From Erinaceus europaeus (lineage: Eukaryota; Chordata; Mammalia; Eulipotyphla; Erinaceidae): 64,000 bases of DNA. The DNA lies in contig NC_080164.1 of the NCBI RefSeq assembly GCF_950295315.1, forward strand, positions 8,626,082 through 8,690,081, in the 5' to 3' direction. A program made the position numbers and the translations under genes. The notes under the pieces were generated by a model, which was not told where the DNA came from, did no database searches, and worked only from the letters and a program-made list of their open reading frames with translations. This document shows positions 22,391 through 33,530 of this stretch, piece after piece. Each line of letters starts with the position of its first letter. The stretch's first letter is position 1.

Positions 22391-22800
22391 CTGACCTAAC
22401 AGTTGCAGAGCAGAGCAGTCTATACAATATATCTCATTTCTTTCTTCCAGATGCTACCACGATGCCAACTGACTCCTCTGGACAGACAACACCACCAATG
22501 TGTCCTAGAGCTCTGCTTCCCCAGACCCCGTCCCACTAGGGAAAGAGAGAGACAGGCTGGGAGTATGGGAGGAGCTGCCAATACCCATGTTCAATGGGGA
22601 AGCAATGACAGAAGCCAGACCTTCCACCTTCTGCATCCCACAATGACCCTGGGTCCATGCTCCCAGAGGGATAGAGTACAGAAGAGCTATCAGGGGAGAG
22701 GATGGGATAAGGAGGTCTGGGAGTAGGAACGGTGTGGAATTGTACCCTTCTTATACTACGGTTTTTGTCAGTGCTTCCTTTTTATAAATAAAAAATTAAG
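22391..22800 (+). mobile_element. L1 3' UTR tail
   Basis: From ccagatgctaccacgatgcc to ttataaataaaaaattaag, with most of the tail motifs in order. The exact 5' edge, around 22391-22438, is unclear. Confidence 0.85.
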
Positions 22801-22861
22801 AATAAATAAATAAATAACAATAAGTAAGTAAGAAAACTCATGTCAAAAGTATATAAATATA

Positions 22862-23135
22862 TGGAGCTGGGGTAGTACAGCACCCCATTAGGAGCACACA
22901 GTATGAAGTGCAAGGATCCCCATCTGAGCCCCCACCTCCCCACCTGCAGACCTGCTTCACAAGTGGTGAAGCAGGTCTGCAGGTGTCTTTCTCTCCATCT
23001 CTCAATCTTCCCCTCCTTTCTCAATTAATCTCTGTCCTATTAAAAAGAAGAAGAAGAAAAAAAAATGGCTTTCAAAAGCAGTGTAATCATGGTGCAAGCA
23101 CCAGGTCGTAGCAATAAACTGGAGGCAAAAAAACA
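22862..23135 (+). mobile_element. SINE (form A/B mosaic) with a perfect hairpin
   Basis: Head ggagctggggtagtacagca, then a perfect 20-bp inverted repeat at 22941-22960 and 22966-22985 with a 5-nt loop, CT body, GAA-rich tail and the long-variant terminal module. Confidence 0.85.
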
Positions 23136-23149
23136 AAAAGCATATATAG

Positions 23150-23245
23150 TTTTTTCTTCTTCCTCCCTCCCTCCCTTCCTTCCTTCCTTCCTTCCTTCCT
23201 TCCTTCCTTCCTTCCTTCCTTCCTTCCTTCCTTCCTTCCTTTCTC
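23150..23245. repeat. (CTTC)n microsatellite
   Basis: About 20 CTTC units preceded by CTCC units. The Leu/Pro/Ser ORFs are artefacts. Confidence 0.95.
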
Positions 23246-23378
23246 TCTCTCTTTCTCTCTGTTTACCAGAACACTACTCAACTCTGACTGATGCTAGTAT
23301 GTGGAATTAAACCTGGGACTTTGACTCTCAGGCATGAGAGTCTCTTTATATAACCATACTGTTAACTACTCCCACCCA
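23246..23378 (-). mobile_element. Form C SINE
   Basis: Antisense: accagaacactactcaactc, the B-box as ggaattaaacctgggac, ctcaggcatgagagtctc. Its tail adjoins the (CTTC)n run. Confidence 0.75.
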
Positions 23379-23865
23379 TTATATTTCTTAAAACTCATCA
23401 AACATTAAATTTAAGTTGGTATGTTTTATTTTAGAGAAATCGTCATGTAGAAGAGAAGGAATGCATGTGTTCGTGTTAGTGGACATTGTACTGTCATTTT
23501 TATTGGCATATTCCTCATTAGAAGAACATCATTTGGAAGGTGAATTCCCCCCTACATTGATATCAGTACTATTTATCCACAACTGGCCAAAACATAACTG
23601 AATTTCTAGAAGGTGTGGGATGTATACTCAATGAAACACTACTGTGCCATATTAAAATCAATAAAATCAATTACTTTAGATAAAATAGATGTAATGTGAA
23701 GTGCTTATGAAGTATGAAAAAAAGTGAAATTACTGAGCAGACAACTTTCACTTGTAATTGGAATGCAAATAACTAAAGTAAACTGCCAAGAAATTAAAGC
23801 AAAACTAACTCTCAGACTTAGTAGCTTCAGGAGTGAATAGGGAGGGCAGGGAATGGTTAAAGAGG
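23379..23865. other. unassigned, possibly ancient L1M end
   Basis: 23620-23860 is weakly similar to an L1M ORF2 end (actcaatgaaacactactgt). The remainder is unrecognised. Confidence 0.35.
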
Positions 23866-24088
23866 ATTTTTTTATTTTAGTTTTTTATTCATTTATTTAT
23901 TATTGGATAGAGACAGAGGAGGAGGGGAAGATAGAAAGGGAGAGAGACGAGAGAGACACCTGCAGCCCTGCTTCACCACTTGTGAAGCTTTCCCCCTGCA
24001 GGTGAGGACCAGGGGCTTGAAGCTGGGTCCTTCCTTGCACAGAGTAAGTAATGTGGGTACTTAACCAGGTATGCCACTGCCTGGCCCC
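23866..24088 (-). mobile_element. Form B SINE
   Basis: Antisense full layout: tttattcatttatttattat tail, gagacacctgcagccctgc, tttccccctgcaggtg, head ending cactgcctggcccc. Confidence 0.88.
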
Positions 24089-24119
24089 TAAAGCAGTCTT
24101 TATGATGGTGAAAAGACCC

Positions 24120-24232
24120 TAGAATTAAGGTATGGTGTACCCTCTATATTGATAGTTAGCGAAGTGTGAAACTGTACTCCTGAAATCATACAGCTTTGTA
24201 AATCAATGTTAAATCAATAAAAAGTCATCAGG
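24120..24232 (+). mobile_element. L1 3' UTR tail, oldest variant
   Basis: gtgaaactgtactcctgaaa, cagctttgtaaatcaatgtt and aaatcaataaaaa correspond to the end of the older L1 tail. Confidence 0.5.
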
Positions 24233-24440
24233 GACACAGAAAATGAATCTCTAGCATGTGTGTACTCTACATGGAAAAAAATAAGATTTAGTTTACAGGT
24301 TTCATAAGAAAGTGGTTATTGTAAAGATAGGTGCAGTTTAAATCTGGTGCTCTCTTTTAGAGTATGCACCAAAATTCTTAGAGTTACAGATGTCAAGTGT
24401 TTCCTCTGCTCATCCACTCCTACCAAAAAAAAAAAAAAAA

Positions 24441-24548
24441 GGAATTTTTATTTTTCAGCTACATCTGGTGCCCAACATCCAACATGGGGCATGAACCCAC
24501 AGCCCTGAAGTTAATAGTCTCACTCTCTACCAACTGGGCCATCTCTGA
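24441..24548 (-). mobile_element. tRNA-derived SINE head, diverged
   Basis: Antisense gggcatgaacccacagccct and taccaactgggccatctc look like B-box and A-box of a tRNA-derived SINE. The subfamily is not assigned. Confidence 0.45.
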
Positions 24549-24787
24549 AAACATCACAGAGAGTCTGTGATGCAAGCAGCTGAGGATTCTATCATTGCCT
24601 CAATAAATTGAGACATTTATTCACCCGCTGAATATACAACATCTAGAAAATGTGGAGGGCATGGTAACCACAGATATCTTTAATTTTAATTAAACATTGA
24701 ATTAAAAAGTAAACAAATAATGTGACTAAAATAGCAAAAAAATAGCCTGAAAGGAAGAGAGTAGAGAAATTATCTAGGAAGGGCATT

Positions 24788-25513
24788 GGGACTGGATAAT
24801 GATGCTGTTTAAGAATATCTGGTCAGAAAGACCAGTGTATCATGCAAGATTCAAAACTTGGATGTGAGATTATCTGTTTATCCTTTAGCTGTAGGATGAG
24901 AAGAGAAAGCCTCTCACTTTCTCACTTTCTTAGTTCTCTAGTGAGAACCTGCTTTTTTAGATAGTAGGCGTTCATCTAGACAGAAGGTTCTTCACATAGT
25001 AGGCAGCCAAATAATTTATTAGAAATAGTTCATCTTGGAGCCAGGCAGTGGTACACCTGGTTGAGCACAAATATTCCCATGTTCAAGGGTCTGGGCTCAA
25101 GCTGCTAGTCCCCGTTTATGGGGGTGGGGGGCTTCATAACTGGTGAAGTCGTACTGTGGGTGTATCTCCCTTCTTTTTCTCTCCTTCCCCACTTAGTTCT
25201 CTCTGCCTCTAGTCTAAATAAATACTTAATAAGATAGTTTTGAAGATAAAAAAAAAAAAAAAAGAAAGACCAGTGTAAGGATCCTGGTTCGAGCCCCCGG
25301 CTCCCCACCTACAGGGGTGTCTTTCACAGGTGGTGAAGCAGGTCTGCAGGTGTCTATCTTTCTCTCCCCCTCTCTGTCTTCCCCTCCTCTCTCCATTTCT
25401 CTCTGTCCTATCCAACAAGGATGACAACAACAATCATAACTACAACAACAATGAAAAGCAAGGACAACAAAAGGGAAAATAAATGAATATAAAAAAATAA
25501 GTAAATAAATAAA
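24788..25513 (+). mobile_element. Form A SINE split by a later insertion
   Basis: A diverged head at 24788-24839 (ending agaccagtgta) and the rest at 25263-25513 (gtaaggatcctggttcgagc, hairpin, CT body, AAC/AAT tail, AATAAATAAA) make one SINE once the 423-bp insertion is removed. Confidence 0.75.
24840..25262 (+). mobile_element. Chimeric retroinsertion ending in a form B SINE
   Basis: The insertion is flanked by the perfect 15-bp TSD agaaagaccagtgta (24825-24839 and 25263-25277). It holds 195 bp of non-SINE sequence (24840-25034), then a form B SINE (25035-25246) and poly(A). The TSD lies outside the non-SINE part, so both parts entered together. Confidence 0.75.
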
Positions 25514-25639
25514 GATCCACTTGGTGTATGCAGCTTCTTGCACAGAGACCACAATATATAAAACTCCTCCTCAGCCTCACAGATGCCAGTGAATTCAGAG
25601 GGCAGGGACCCTGGTTTGACCAAGGATGAGTTAGAAGCC

Positions 25640-25735
25640 CAGAGATAATCAACTCACTTAAGGAGAGTCATCCTGCTGGTAAGTGGCTGGAGCTGGAATT
25701 TGAAACTAGATGTTCTGAAGCCAGGTCCTACAAGT
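25640..25735 (-). mobile_element. MIR
   Basis: Antisense MIR: cagagataatcaactcactt, ctggtaagtggctggagctg, gaatttgaaactagatg. Confidence 0.6.
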
Positions 25736-25739
25736 GAAG

Positions 25740-26195
25740 GGGTAGCAACTAGCTCGCTTGGGTCAAAGAAGGGAATGGGCCTGAAAAACTAGAACCACTG
25801 GCAACCTCTGCACAGGTGTCATTTTTGAGCTTCCACAGATCTCTGGCTGAGCCCCTCTCCCCCCTGGCCAGAAACCAAAGCTTATCTATGGTATTTAAAG
25901 GGCTAGGCAACTGAACAAATTTTCACTCTGGGAATGGAAAATGTTGCCTGCTTCTGTCAAATTTCAAAATCTTGCAGTTGTTGTCTTTTTAATTTTTTTA
26001 AATGTTCTTCATTCTAAAAAACCCTCTTCCCACTACCCCTCCAGGAAATTCCCCTGTGTTATATAAATGATCAAGAATAACACTGAGGAGTTCAAGAGTG
26101 GTCATTTGGGGTGCACAGAGCTGAGTGTGCCTGTATTTGGGGATGCCTAAGAATTCTATCTGGGGCTTGGCAAATGCTTTATTTCACCATTCTGT
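25740..26195. other. unassigned DNA
   Basis: Nothing recognised. Confidence 0.45.
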
Positions 26196-26199
26196 CTCC

Positions 26200-26330
26200 T
26201 TTATCATTTGTACAGAGAAATGGATAAAAAGGAAGAGACTCCAAAATACAGTAGCTTCCCCTGGGACCATAGCATCATCCAAGTGGTGCCAGGATTCAGA
26301 TCTGAGTCCTGTGCTTGGTCAGCCATGCAG
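26200..26330 (-). mobile_element. MIR
   Basis: Antisense: tgtacagagaaatggataaa, ccaagtggtgccaggattca, gatctgagtcctgtgcttgg. Confidence 0.6.
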
Positions 26331-26382
26331 GGCTTATTGGTGAGCTAACTCCTCATGTGTGAAGTGTTCTTTTTTTTTCTTT

Positions 26383-26604
26383 TAACAATTGCATTGTGGA
26401 GGTTAATAGTTTACAGAACAGTTGTTGACACATGTGTACAATTTCTTATGATAGATGTCTGCAAAACACTCTTATTCTCAACTTAGAGCCTTTTCTACTA
26501 TTATGTATGAAGATCTCAAAGCTCTTTCTACCCACCAATGCTACCCTACACACAAACACAGACACAAATATCTTCCTTCCATGCTTCCTCAAAATCCTTT
26601 TCTT
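26383..26604 (-). mobile_element. Old-type L1 3' UTR fragment
   Basis: Same subfamily as 4659 and 56440: gttaatagtttacagaacag, ttgttgacacatgtgtacaa, ending near aaaatccttttctttgatg. Confidence 0.7.
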
Positions 26605-26893
26605 TGATGCTGGTGGGAAGGTGAATTGGTCCAACCCCTGTAGAGAGCAGTCTGGAGGACTCTAAGAAGGGTAGAAATGGACCTACCTTCTGGTCCAGCA
26701 ATTCATCTCCTATGGCTATTTCCAAAGGAAGCAAACACACATCCATCCAAAGAGATCTAATTGTACCTGTGTTCATAGCAGCACAATTTGAAACAGTTAG
26801 AACTTGAAAACAATCCAAATTTCCAATGACAGATAAGTGGCTGAGAAAGTTGTGGCACATATACACAGAGGAATATTACTCATCAGAAGTTCA
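26605..26893 (+). pseudogene. L1 ORF2 C-terminal relic
   Basis: Sense ORF2 sequence: ctggtgggaaggtgaattgg, tgttcatagcagcacaattt and gtggctgagaaagttgtggc, to the EEYYSS motif equivalent. It corresponds to the region after the cysteine-rich motif of L1 ORF2p. No open frame is left. It abuts the antisense fragment at 26383-26604, so two insertions are involved. Confidence 0.75.
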
Positions 26894-26939
26894 TTTATTT
26901 GCTTGTATTTATTTATTTGTTTGTTTGTTTGTTATTAGA

Positions 26940-27425
26940 GTGATGTTGGCTGCTTGAGAGCTATAAGGTAGTAGTCCTGTGTCTTCAGTCTTTTGGAAGA
27001 GTTGTATTCATTTATTATTGTATTATTGTTGTAGTTATTGTTGTTGATGTCATCATTGTTGGATAGGACAGAAAGAGATGGAGAGAGGAGGGAAAGACAG
27101 AGAGAGGAGGGAAAGACAGAGAGAGGGGGAGAAAGATAGACACCTACAGACCTGCTTCACCACCTGTGAAGTGACTCCCCTGCAGGTGGGGAGCCTAAAG
27201 CCTGTCCCTGTGCTTTGTGCCACATGTGCTTAACCCACTATGCTACTGCCCGCCTCCCCAGAAGAGTTTTAAAAGTAGAAGTGTTAACTCTTCCTTGAAT
27301 GTTTTGTAGAATTAATTTGTAATGTGATCCAGAAATTGTATTCTTGGGGAGGTTTTTGATAATTGTTTCAATTTCTCTGGCTGTGATTGACCTGTTCATA
27401 TTTTTCTAGTTCATTTTAAAACTGT
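26940..27425 (-). pseudogene. L1M ORF2 reverse-transcriptase region, split by a SINE
   Basis: Antisense L1M: cttttggaagagttg before the SINE, then ttccttgaatgttttgtaga and caatttctctggctgtgatt after it. The reading frame is lost. Confidence 0.65.
27006..27265 (-). mobile_element. Form A SINE nested in L1M
   Basis: Antisense tail, CT body, gacctgcttcaccacctgtg and head (cttaacccactatgctac). A 20-bp tandem duplication lies in the GA-rich body near 27085-27125. The short TSD gaagagtt flanks it. Confidence 0.85.
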
Positions 27426-27439
27426 TTCCTGCCACAGTA

Positions 27440-27740
27440 GGGAAGGTATCCTTCTGGTTCCCCAGAGCCTTTACCCACTAGGGAAAGAGAGAGACAGGCT
27501 GGGAGTATGGATCCACCTGCCACACCCATGTTCAGCAGGAAAGCAATTACAGAAGCCAGACCTTCCACCTTCTGCAACCCACAATGATCTTGGGTCCATA
27601 CTCCCAGAGGGTTAAAGAATAGGAAAGCTATCAGGGAAGCGGATGGTATATGGAGGTCTGGTGGTGGGAATTGTTCAAAGTTGTACCCCTCTTATCCTAT
27701 GGTTTTGTCAATGTTTCCTTTTTATAAATAAAAAAATTAA
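27440..27740 (+). mobile_element. L1 3' UTR tail
   Basis: gttccccagagcctttaccc, gagagacaggctgggagtat, ggaggtctggtggtgggaat, ending ttataaataaa. Confidence 0.88.
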
Positions 27741-27744
27741 ACAA

Positions 27745-28290
27745 GAAAAACTTTCCCTAAAAAATCCTAGTACCTGTGTAGATATCCTATGTTATTCCCA
27801 GCCCCCAATTTGTCTCTTCATTGTCAACGCACATAAGAAGATAGGACTCTTGTCTCCTTCTTCATATGTTTGCCACCCTCAGACTCAGTTTTCTCCTGAT
27901 GTCTTCCTTAAATCATCCTATCATTTGTCACTTGCATTGATCTTTCAGGAGCCAGGCCCACCCTCACCTACGTATTCCCCAGGTCTTCACAAACTGCCTT
28001 GTTCAGATGCTCTATCAGTGAGGTCAGTGGGCGCCATCCTGGGAGTAGAACACGGTTGGAAATGTGTTTGAGGACCAGGTTGATCCTTTATGTCCACACA
28101 GGCAGTGAAGAGTGATTTCCATGCAACATAGGTTGTTCCAAACCTGAGGGGTGATTAGCTGTCCAGACACAGCTATCCACATCCTGATGACACGTACTTA
28201 AGGGGGCATTTCCTTGAAGGGAAGAAGTGTCTGTTTTCTCAGAGCTCCTTTCTGGGTAGAGTCAGGAACAGTCCACTGAGTTAGTCAAAA
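27745..28290. other. unassigned DNA
   Basis: Nothing recognised. The 142-aa ORF at 27643-28071 starts inside the L1 tail and has no domain. Confidence 0.45.
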
Positions 28291-28293
28291 GGA

Positions 28294-28302
28294 AAGTGTG
28301 TG

Positions 28303-28391
<89 letters not shown>
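28294..28391. repeat. (GT)n(GA)n compound microsatellite
   Basis: About 52 bp of GT followed by 45 bp of GA. Confidence 0.97.
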
Positions 28392-28393
<2 letters not shown>

Positions 28394-29205
28394 GGAGAGA
28401 GATGTCTTTGGCACAAGTCACAGATTTCACTTCTGAAAACCCCTCATCCAGTAGACCATATAGACTTGGCTCTGGAGTAGGAAGGGCTGAGCAGGGTCCT
28501 GTGAGAACACAGCTGCCAATTACAACTGGCTTGAAGATATGGAAAGCTTTGTGTCTGGACAAGTGTTCTCCTCAGGACTGGAGCTGTTTGAAAGCAACCT
28601 GCATAGTGATACATACTGAAAAGTTCTGAGCTAGGGTACCTTCAGTGCAAAACATGTGATTTCATTTGGGAAAATATGTATTTCCTATCAATCCATGGTC
28701 GTGAGACATGGCTGGAAATTGATCCAGTATCCACACTGGGACCTCAAAAGTCTGAGCCATGCCAAATCAGTGCATATTCCATTGCCATGACTCACCCTTC
28801 AACCTCACTCCCAGAGCACCCAGCCAGCCACTGCAGAACTGCCCTAGCTAGGACCACATGACCCACCAACTTCTCAACTGTCTCCTAGTCTATGCTCAGG
28901 AGTCAACTACACCTGCATTCTTTTGCAAATATCTGAACTATACACTGAGCCATTCTCCCAACTCACTTTCATTCTATACAGTCGTCCAGACAGCCACCAC
29001 ACTCTCAGCCCCTGTCTTCTTGAAAGAGTCAGACCTTCAGACCTTTACTCCACCCCTAAGAAAGACTCAACAAACATGTTTCATCTTCAAAATGCTATTT
29101 TATTGTGTATTTTATGGATGATCTTGGCAAGATGTGGTTTGCAGCTGAGTAATGTCATTTTTTCAGCCCAAGACAACTGCAAAAATTATGAGGTCTTGAG
29201 AAAAT
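28392..29205. other. unassigned DNA
   Basis: About 0.8 kb without a recognised element. ORFs of 87-109 aa have no motif. Confidence 0.45.
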
Positions 29206-29206
29206 G

Positions 29207-29230
29207 ATGCCTGATGTCAACATCAGGCAT
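29207..29230. repeat. 24-bp palindrome
   Basis: Perfect 11-bp arms (atgcctgatgt and its complement) around a 2-nt centre. gatgtcaaca then repeats immediately downstream. Confidence 0.85.
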
Positions 29231-29270
29231 GATGTCAACAGCACTGGGTAATATATGGAAAAGCAGTACT

Positions 29271-29526
29271 GTATTTTTTATTTATTCCCTTTTGTTGTCC
29301 TTGTTTTTTTATTGTAGTAATTATTGTTGTTGTTATTGCTGTCATCATTGCTGGATAGGACAGAGAGAAATGGAGAAAAGAGGGGAAGACAGAGAGGGGG
29401 AGAGAAATATAGACACTTGCAGACCTGCTTCACCGCTTGTGAAGCGACTTCCCTGCAGCTGGGGAGCTGGGACCTCAAACCAGGATCTTTATGCGCTTAA
29501 CCCACTGGGCTACCACCCAACTCCCA
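29271..29526 (-). mobile_element. Form A SINE with TSD
   Basis: Antisense tail to head (ending gctaccacccaactccc). TSD ggaaaagYagtact at 29257-29270 and 29527-29540 with one mismatch. Confidence 0.9.
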
Positions 29527-29540
29527 GGAAAAGTAGTACT

Positions 29541-30005
29541 TCTGAGAGGCCTGTTTCTTGATATAATTCTGTTTGTCCTTCCTAGAAAAGTGTCTGATTC
29601 CCACAAGATGCTGAAGATGGGAGAATTAAACACCAGACAATATCCTCATATCCTGCTGAAGAGTGAACTGTCTATGGCAGGACTGAACATTAAGGTAACT
29701 TATATCAAGTAAAAAGAACACACTTTTTCCAGGCTTAGTGCTTGCTCAGCTTCACGAGGAATATTATCAATGGACCTGGGTTCCATTTCTGTAGCTTTTC
29801 CACTGCTGTACTTCCAGGACTCACATTACAAAACTATTGGGAGCCAGACTGATAGGTGGAATATGCATGAAGTACTTTGAATTACTCCTTGGGGAGAAAC
29901 CATTGGAGAATCCAAGTTCTCACACCTTCTCCATGTTTTCTGATGATCGGGTAACTTATGTATGGTGACTGGGCTATGTGGTATCCATCAGCAAAGAAGA
30001 ATCCC
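29541..30005. other. unassigned DNA
   Basis: Nothing recognised. Confidence 0.45.
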
Positions 30006-30255
30006 CTTGGTATGGATCCACCTGCCAAAGCCCAGGTCCAGCGGAGAATCAATTACAGATGCCAGAACTCCCACCTTCTGCACCTAATAAAGAATGTCAG
30101 TCCATACTTCTAGAAGGATAAACAGTAGTAAAGCTTCCAGTGGAGAGGATGGGGACACAGAACTATGGTGGTGGGAACTGTATGGAATTAAACCTCTCTA
30201 TTATCTTACAATCTTATGAATCAATATTAAATCAGCAATAAAATTAAAATATAAA
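30006..30255 (+). mobile_element. L1 3' UTR tail, older subfamily
   Basis: ggtatggatccacctgccaa, caattacagatgccagaact, gaactatggtggtgggaact, ending caatattaaatcagcaataa. Confidence 0.75.
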
Positions 30256-31069
30256 AAGAATCTCCTTTAATTCTATATGAAGATAACAGATGTCTAAGGA
30301 GGCATCAGCATTGTGACATAGTCTGACTGAGCCCAGATTCCCATCAAAATAAGTTAATCAACCCCAGATCCATAGATAACCCTACTATAGAATGAAGGAA
30401 AACCAGACTTAGTTTGCTTTATCTCACCAAAAGAATGGTATGATAAGTCCTGTTGCCAAAGTCACAGTCTGTGATATTATAGTAAAATTTTAAAAAATGC
30501 CTGATTTTCTGGTCCTAGACATAACCACATTACTTTTATAGATCCAAATTCTGAAAGCTATGATAATGAACATCTTGTTCATGTTGATTTTGGCAACCTC
30601 CAAAGATGTTGTATATATCTTCCTGCCACCCATTAAAAATCTCCCACTCTTGCCACTTCATCAGTGACTCCAAACTTATAAAGAAAATCTGCATAAGAAA
30701 AATTCCCACCCCTCATAAAACTAGGATTTCTATACACAGGCATGTTTTATGGGCAAAACATTTTCAATTGGAAGTTGAAAAAACACTATTTAGACAAGGA
30801 TTGTCTCATTTCTTGGGCACAAATAAAGGCTAATGTGTACAATAGTGGATAGTTTTCAAGCTCAGTGCTCCATTTACAAGAATGGAAGACATCCAACTGC
30901 AATATAAACACCTGGAGGGACCAGGCTTTAATTAATTGTGTAGTCCTAGAAACAGAGTCCCTGAAACATTGGAGATTATATTTGTTGAAAGACTAAATAT
31001 CAGACTTAGCCACATCAAGCACCACTTCATAAATAGCCATGCCCACTTTCACAAAGAACTAACAACCCC

Positions 31070-31070
<1 letters not shown>
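30256..31070. other. unassigned DNA
   Basis: About 0.8 kb with no recognised element. Confidence 0.45.

Positions 31071-31072
<2 letters not shown>

Positions 31073-31132
<60 letters not shown>
31073..31132. repeat. (CA)n microsatellite
   Basis: 30 uninterrupted CA units. Confidence 0.97.
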
Positions 31133-31134
<2 letters not shown>

Positions 31135-31236
31135 CATTCTCTTTCTCCCTCTCAACACACACAAACACAATCAACTCATCTGGATTCTTACAAGCACTGA
31201 AAAAGAATAGGCAGTACTTGTCTGGAAATCAAAATT

Positions 31237-31625
31237 TAAAATTTGTTTGGCTTTGTATGTTAACTCTCTTTTCAGCCACCAGGTTCCAGATGCTAGCAGG
31301 ATGCAACCAGACTTCCCTGGACAAACAACCCCACCAATGTGCCTTGGAGCTCCGCCTCCCCAGAGCCCTTCCCCTATATGGAAAGAAAGAGACAGGCTGG
31401 GAGTATAGATCTACCTGTCAACACACACGAAGCCAGACCTTCCACCTTCTGCATCCCACAATGACCTTGGGTCCATACTCCCAGAGGGTTAAAGAATAAG
31501 AAAGCTATCAGGGGAGGAGATGGGATATGGAGGTCTGGTGGTGGGAATTGTATGAAGCTGTCACTTATTATCCTATGGTTTTGTCAATGTTTCCTTTTTA
31601 TAAATAAAATAAAATGAAATAAAAT
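31237..31625 (+). mobile_element. L1 3' UTR tail
   Basis: ttgtttggctttgtatgtta, caggttccagatgctagcag, gagacaggctgggagtatag, ending ttataaataaaataaaatg. A ~25-bp gap around cacacacgaagcc removes the usual catgttcagcgggg segment. Confidence 0.88.
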
Positions 31626-31651
31626 GCTATCATGATAGTATAAACAGAAGA

Positions 31652-31733
31652 AAAGAAAAGAAAAGAAAAGAAAAGAAAAGAAAAGAAAAGAAAAGAAAAG
31701 AAAAGAAAAGAAAAGAAAAGAAAAGAAAAGAAA
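31652..31733. repeat. (GAAAA)n microsatellite
   Basis: About 16 pentanucleotide units. Confidence 0.96.
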
Positions 31734-31898
31734 GGTTAGGAAAGGCCCAGGATGCTCATGCTCATTCTGTGAGTTCATACATCACAGTTGGGGTGGGTAA
31801 GAGTGAACGTAGACCATACTAAGAAGTATACCCTTGGGTTCACAAGTCAACATTTCAGAAAGAGATTTTGCCTTGGAGGGTATATGTCTTACGATGCC

Positions 31899-31951
31899 AC
31901 TTGCGAGTACCAGAGAACCAGGGGGATGCCATTGCTGTGAGCTCTCACATA

Positions 31952-31999
<48 letters not shown>

Positions 32000-32028
32000 T
32001 CTTGAATAAAAGAATTTAAAAATTCAGT
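31899..32028 (+). mobile_element. Form C SINE 3' part
   Basis: A weakly matching body, (CT)n at 31955-31995 and a ttgaataaaagaatttaaaa tail. Confidence 0.4.
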
Positions 32029-32040
32029 GCACACAGGGAC

Positions 32041-32775
32041 TCAGAGATCACACAGGCTCCTGTGCTAAATATGAATTGATATGGGCCCTAAGTCAAACCG
32101 ATAGGGTTAACAATTAATTTAACAATTATTTACTTTCTTCATATTTGGGAGCTACTCTTGTTCCTAATCCAGTTTTCTAGTCCTATTCTCAACTCTGACA
32201 CCATCTTTACAGATAATACTTTTAGTCCATCTGTATGTTAGCTATTGAGCTCAGGCAAAAATTACTAATCTTATGGGCCAATACCTAAAATAGACTTCCC
32301 GGCTTTTGCCCACATGAAGACCCCTAGTTTCGTTTGCTGTATTCCTACCTTTTGGTTCTTGTTTATTGGACAATTTGCTTTATATCTTACCACCTTTCAG
32401 CCACCAAGTTGCAGATGTTATCATGATGCTATCCTGACTTCTCTGGGCAGATAACTTCACCAGTGTCTCCTGGAACCTCAACTCTCCAGAGCTCTACCCT
32501 ACTAGGGAAAGATACAAACAGACTGGGGGTGTGAATCCAACTGCCTATGTCCATGTCCAACAGAGAAGCAATTACAGAAGCCAGACCTCTCACCTTCTGC
32601 ATCTCATAAAGAATTTTGATCCATACTCCCAGAATAATAAAGAATACGGAAGTTTCCAATGGAGGGGATGGGATACAGAACTCTGGTGGTGGGAACTGTT
32701 TGGAATTGTACTCCTCATATCTTACCATCTTGTTGATCGTTATCAAATTGCCAATAAAAATGCTAAATAAAAAAA
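32041..32775 (+). mobile_element. L1 3' UTR, older long subfamily
   Basis: Covers the long-UTR block (tttgggagctactcttgttc; caactctgacaccatcttta; ggcaaaaattactaatctta) and the full tail to caataaaaatgctaaataa. The subfamily is marked by ttgttgatcgttatcaaatt at its end. Confidence 0.85.
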
Positions 32776-32779
32776 GAAA

Positions 32780-33312
32780 AATCCATTTCAGAAGCAGTGA
32801 ACTTGCCTATGTCCAGTGTCTACACACATACACAAAAAACTGAGGGTGGGAAATATGCATTCAATTCTTTGCATTGGCTTTACCTAGTTTTGTTTATTTG
32901 CTGGTGCTGTTGTTTGGCATATTGAACTATAGAGTCAACCCATCTAATCTCTCAGGTTGTTCCACAGCAAGAAGAAAGGCCAGGTTTTCAAATCTAATGT
33001 TTCCCTATTTATTTCTAAATTGATTGGTGGACACTGCTGAGCAATTGTGGTCAACTGATCATTAAGGAGGAGACCCAGGGATCGTATGCATATATGTGAC
33101 TTACTGGCTTTACAAGCTCTTGGGTGACCATAAAGCCTTTGGAATTCTCTGCAAACAGCAAAAATACACTTTCTCATTGTGGGGTATTAACAGTTCATAG
33201 CAAAGGCCACTAGGAGATAGATACCTGTTCTGTATTTATGAGTACACAGAGGCCACACTCCACTGAATGTAGACAGACACTGAAACTAGTGTTTCCCTAA
33301 TGAAGAAAAATG
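32780..33312. other. unassigned DNA
   Basis: Nothing recognised. Confidence 0.45.
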
Positions 33313-33313
33313 A

Positions 33314-33365
<52 letters not shown>

Positions 33366-33366
33366 A
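33313..33366. repeat. (GAAA)n microsatellite
   Basis: About 13 GAAA units. Confidence 0.95.
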
Positions 33367-33372
33367 AAAGTG

Positions 33373-33530
33373 CGGGGGTCAGTGAAATAGCTCACTGGGA
33401 AAGTGAGCTGCTTTGTCATGTATGTGAGCCAGGTTTGAGCCTGGTCCTCACTGCTTTGAAGGAAACTTCAAAACTGTGATCTCTTTCTCTTCTCAAAAAA
33501 AAAAAAAAAAAGAAAGAAAGAAAAGAAAAA
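33373..33530 (+). mobile_element. tRNA-derived SINE, distinct head
   Basis: gggggtcagtgaaatagctc, gtgagctgctttgtcatgta, then a B-box-like ccaggtttgagcctggtc, a short CT body and poly(A). The head differs from forms A-C, so this is a separate family. Confidence 0.65.

Noticed and set aside
23043..23070. GAA-repeat stretch as another Vingi tail
   Set aside because: It is the A-rich tail of a SINE; no Vingi 3' sequence precedes it on either strand.
26383..26893. 5'-inverted (twin-primed) L1
   Set aside because: The inverted part is 3' UTR, which lies downstream of the sense part (ORF2); twin priming would invert the upstream part. Two insertions are simpler.
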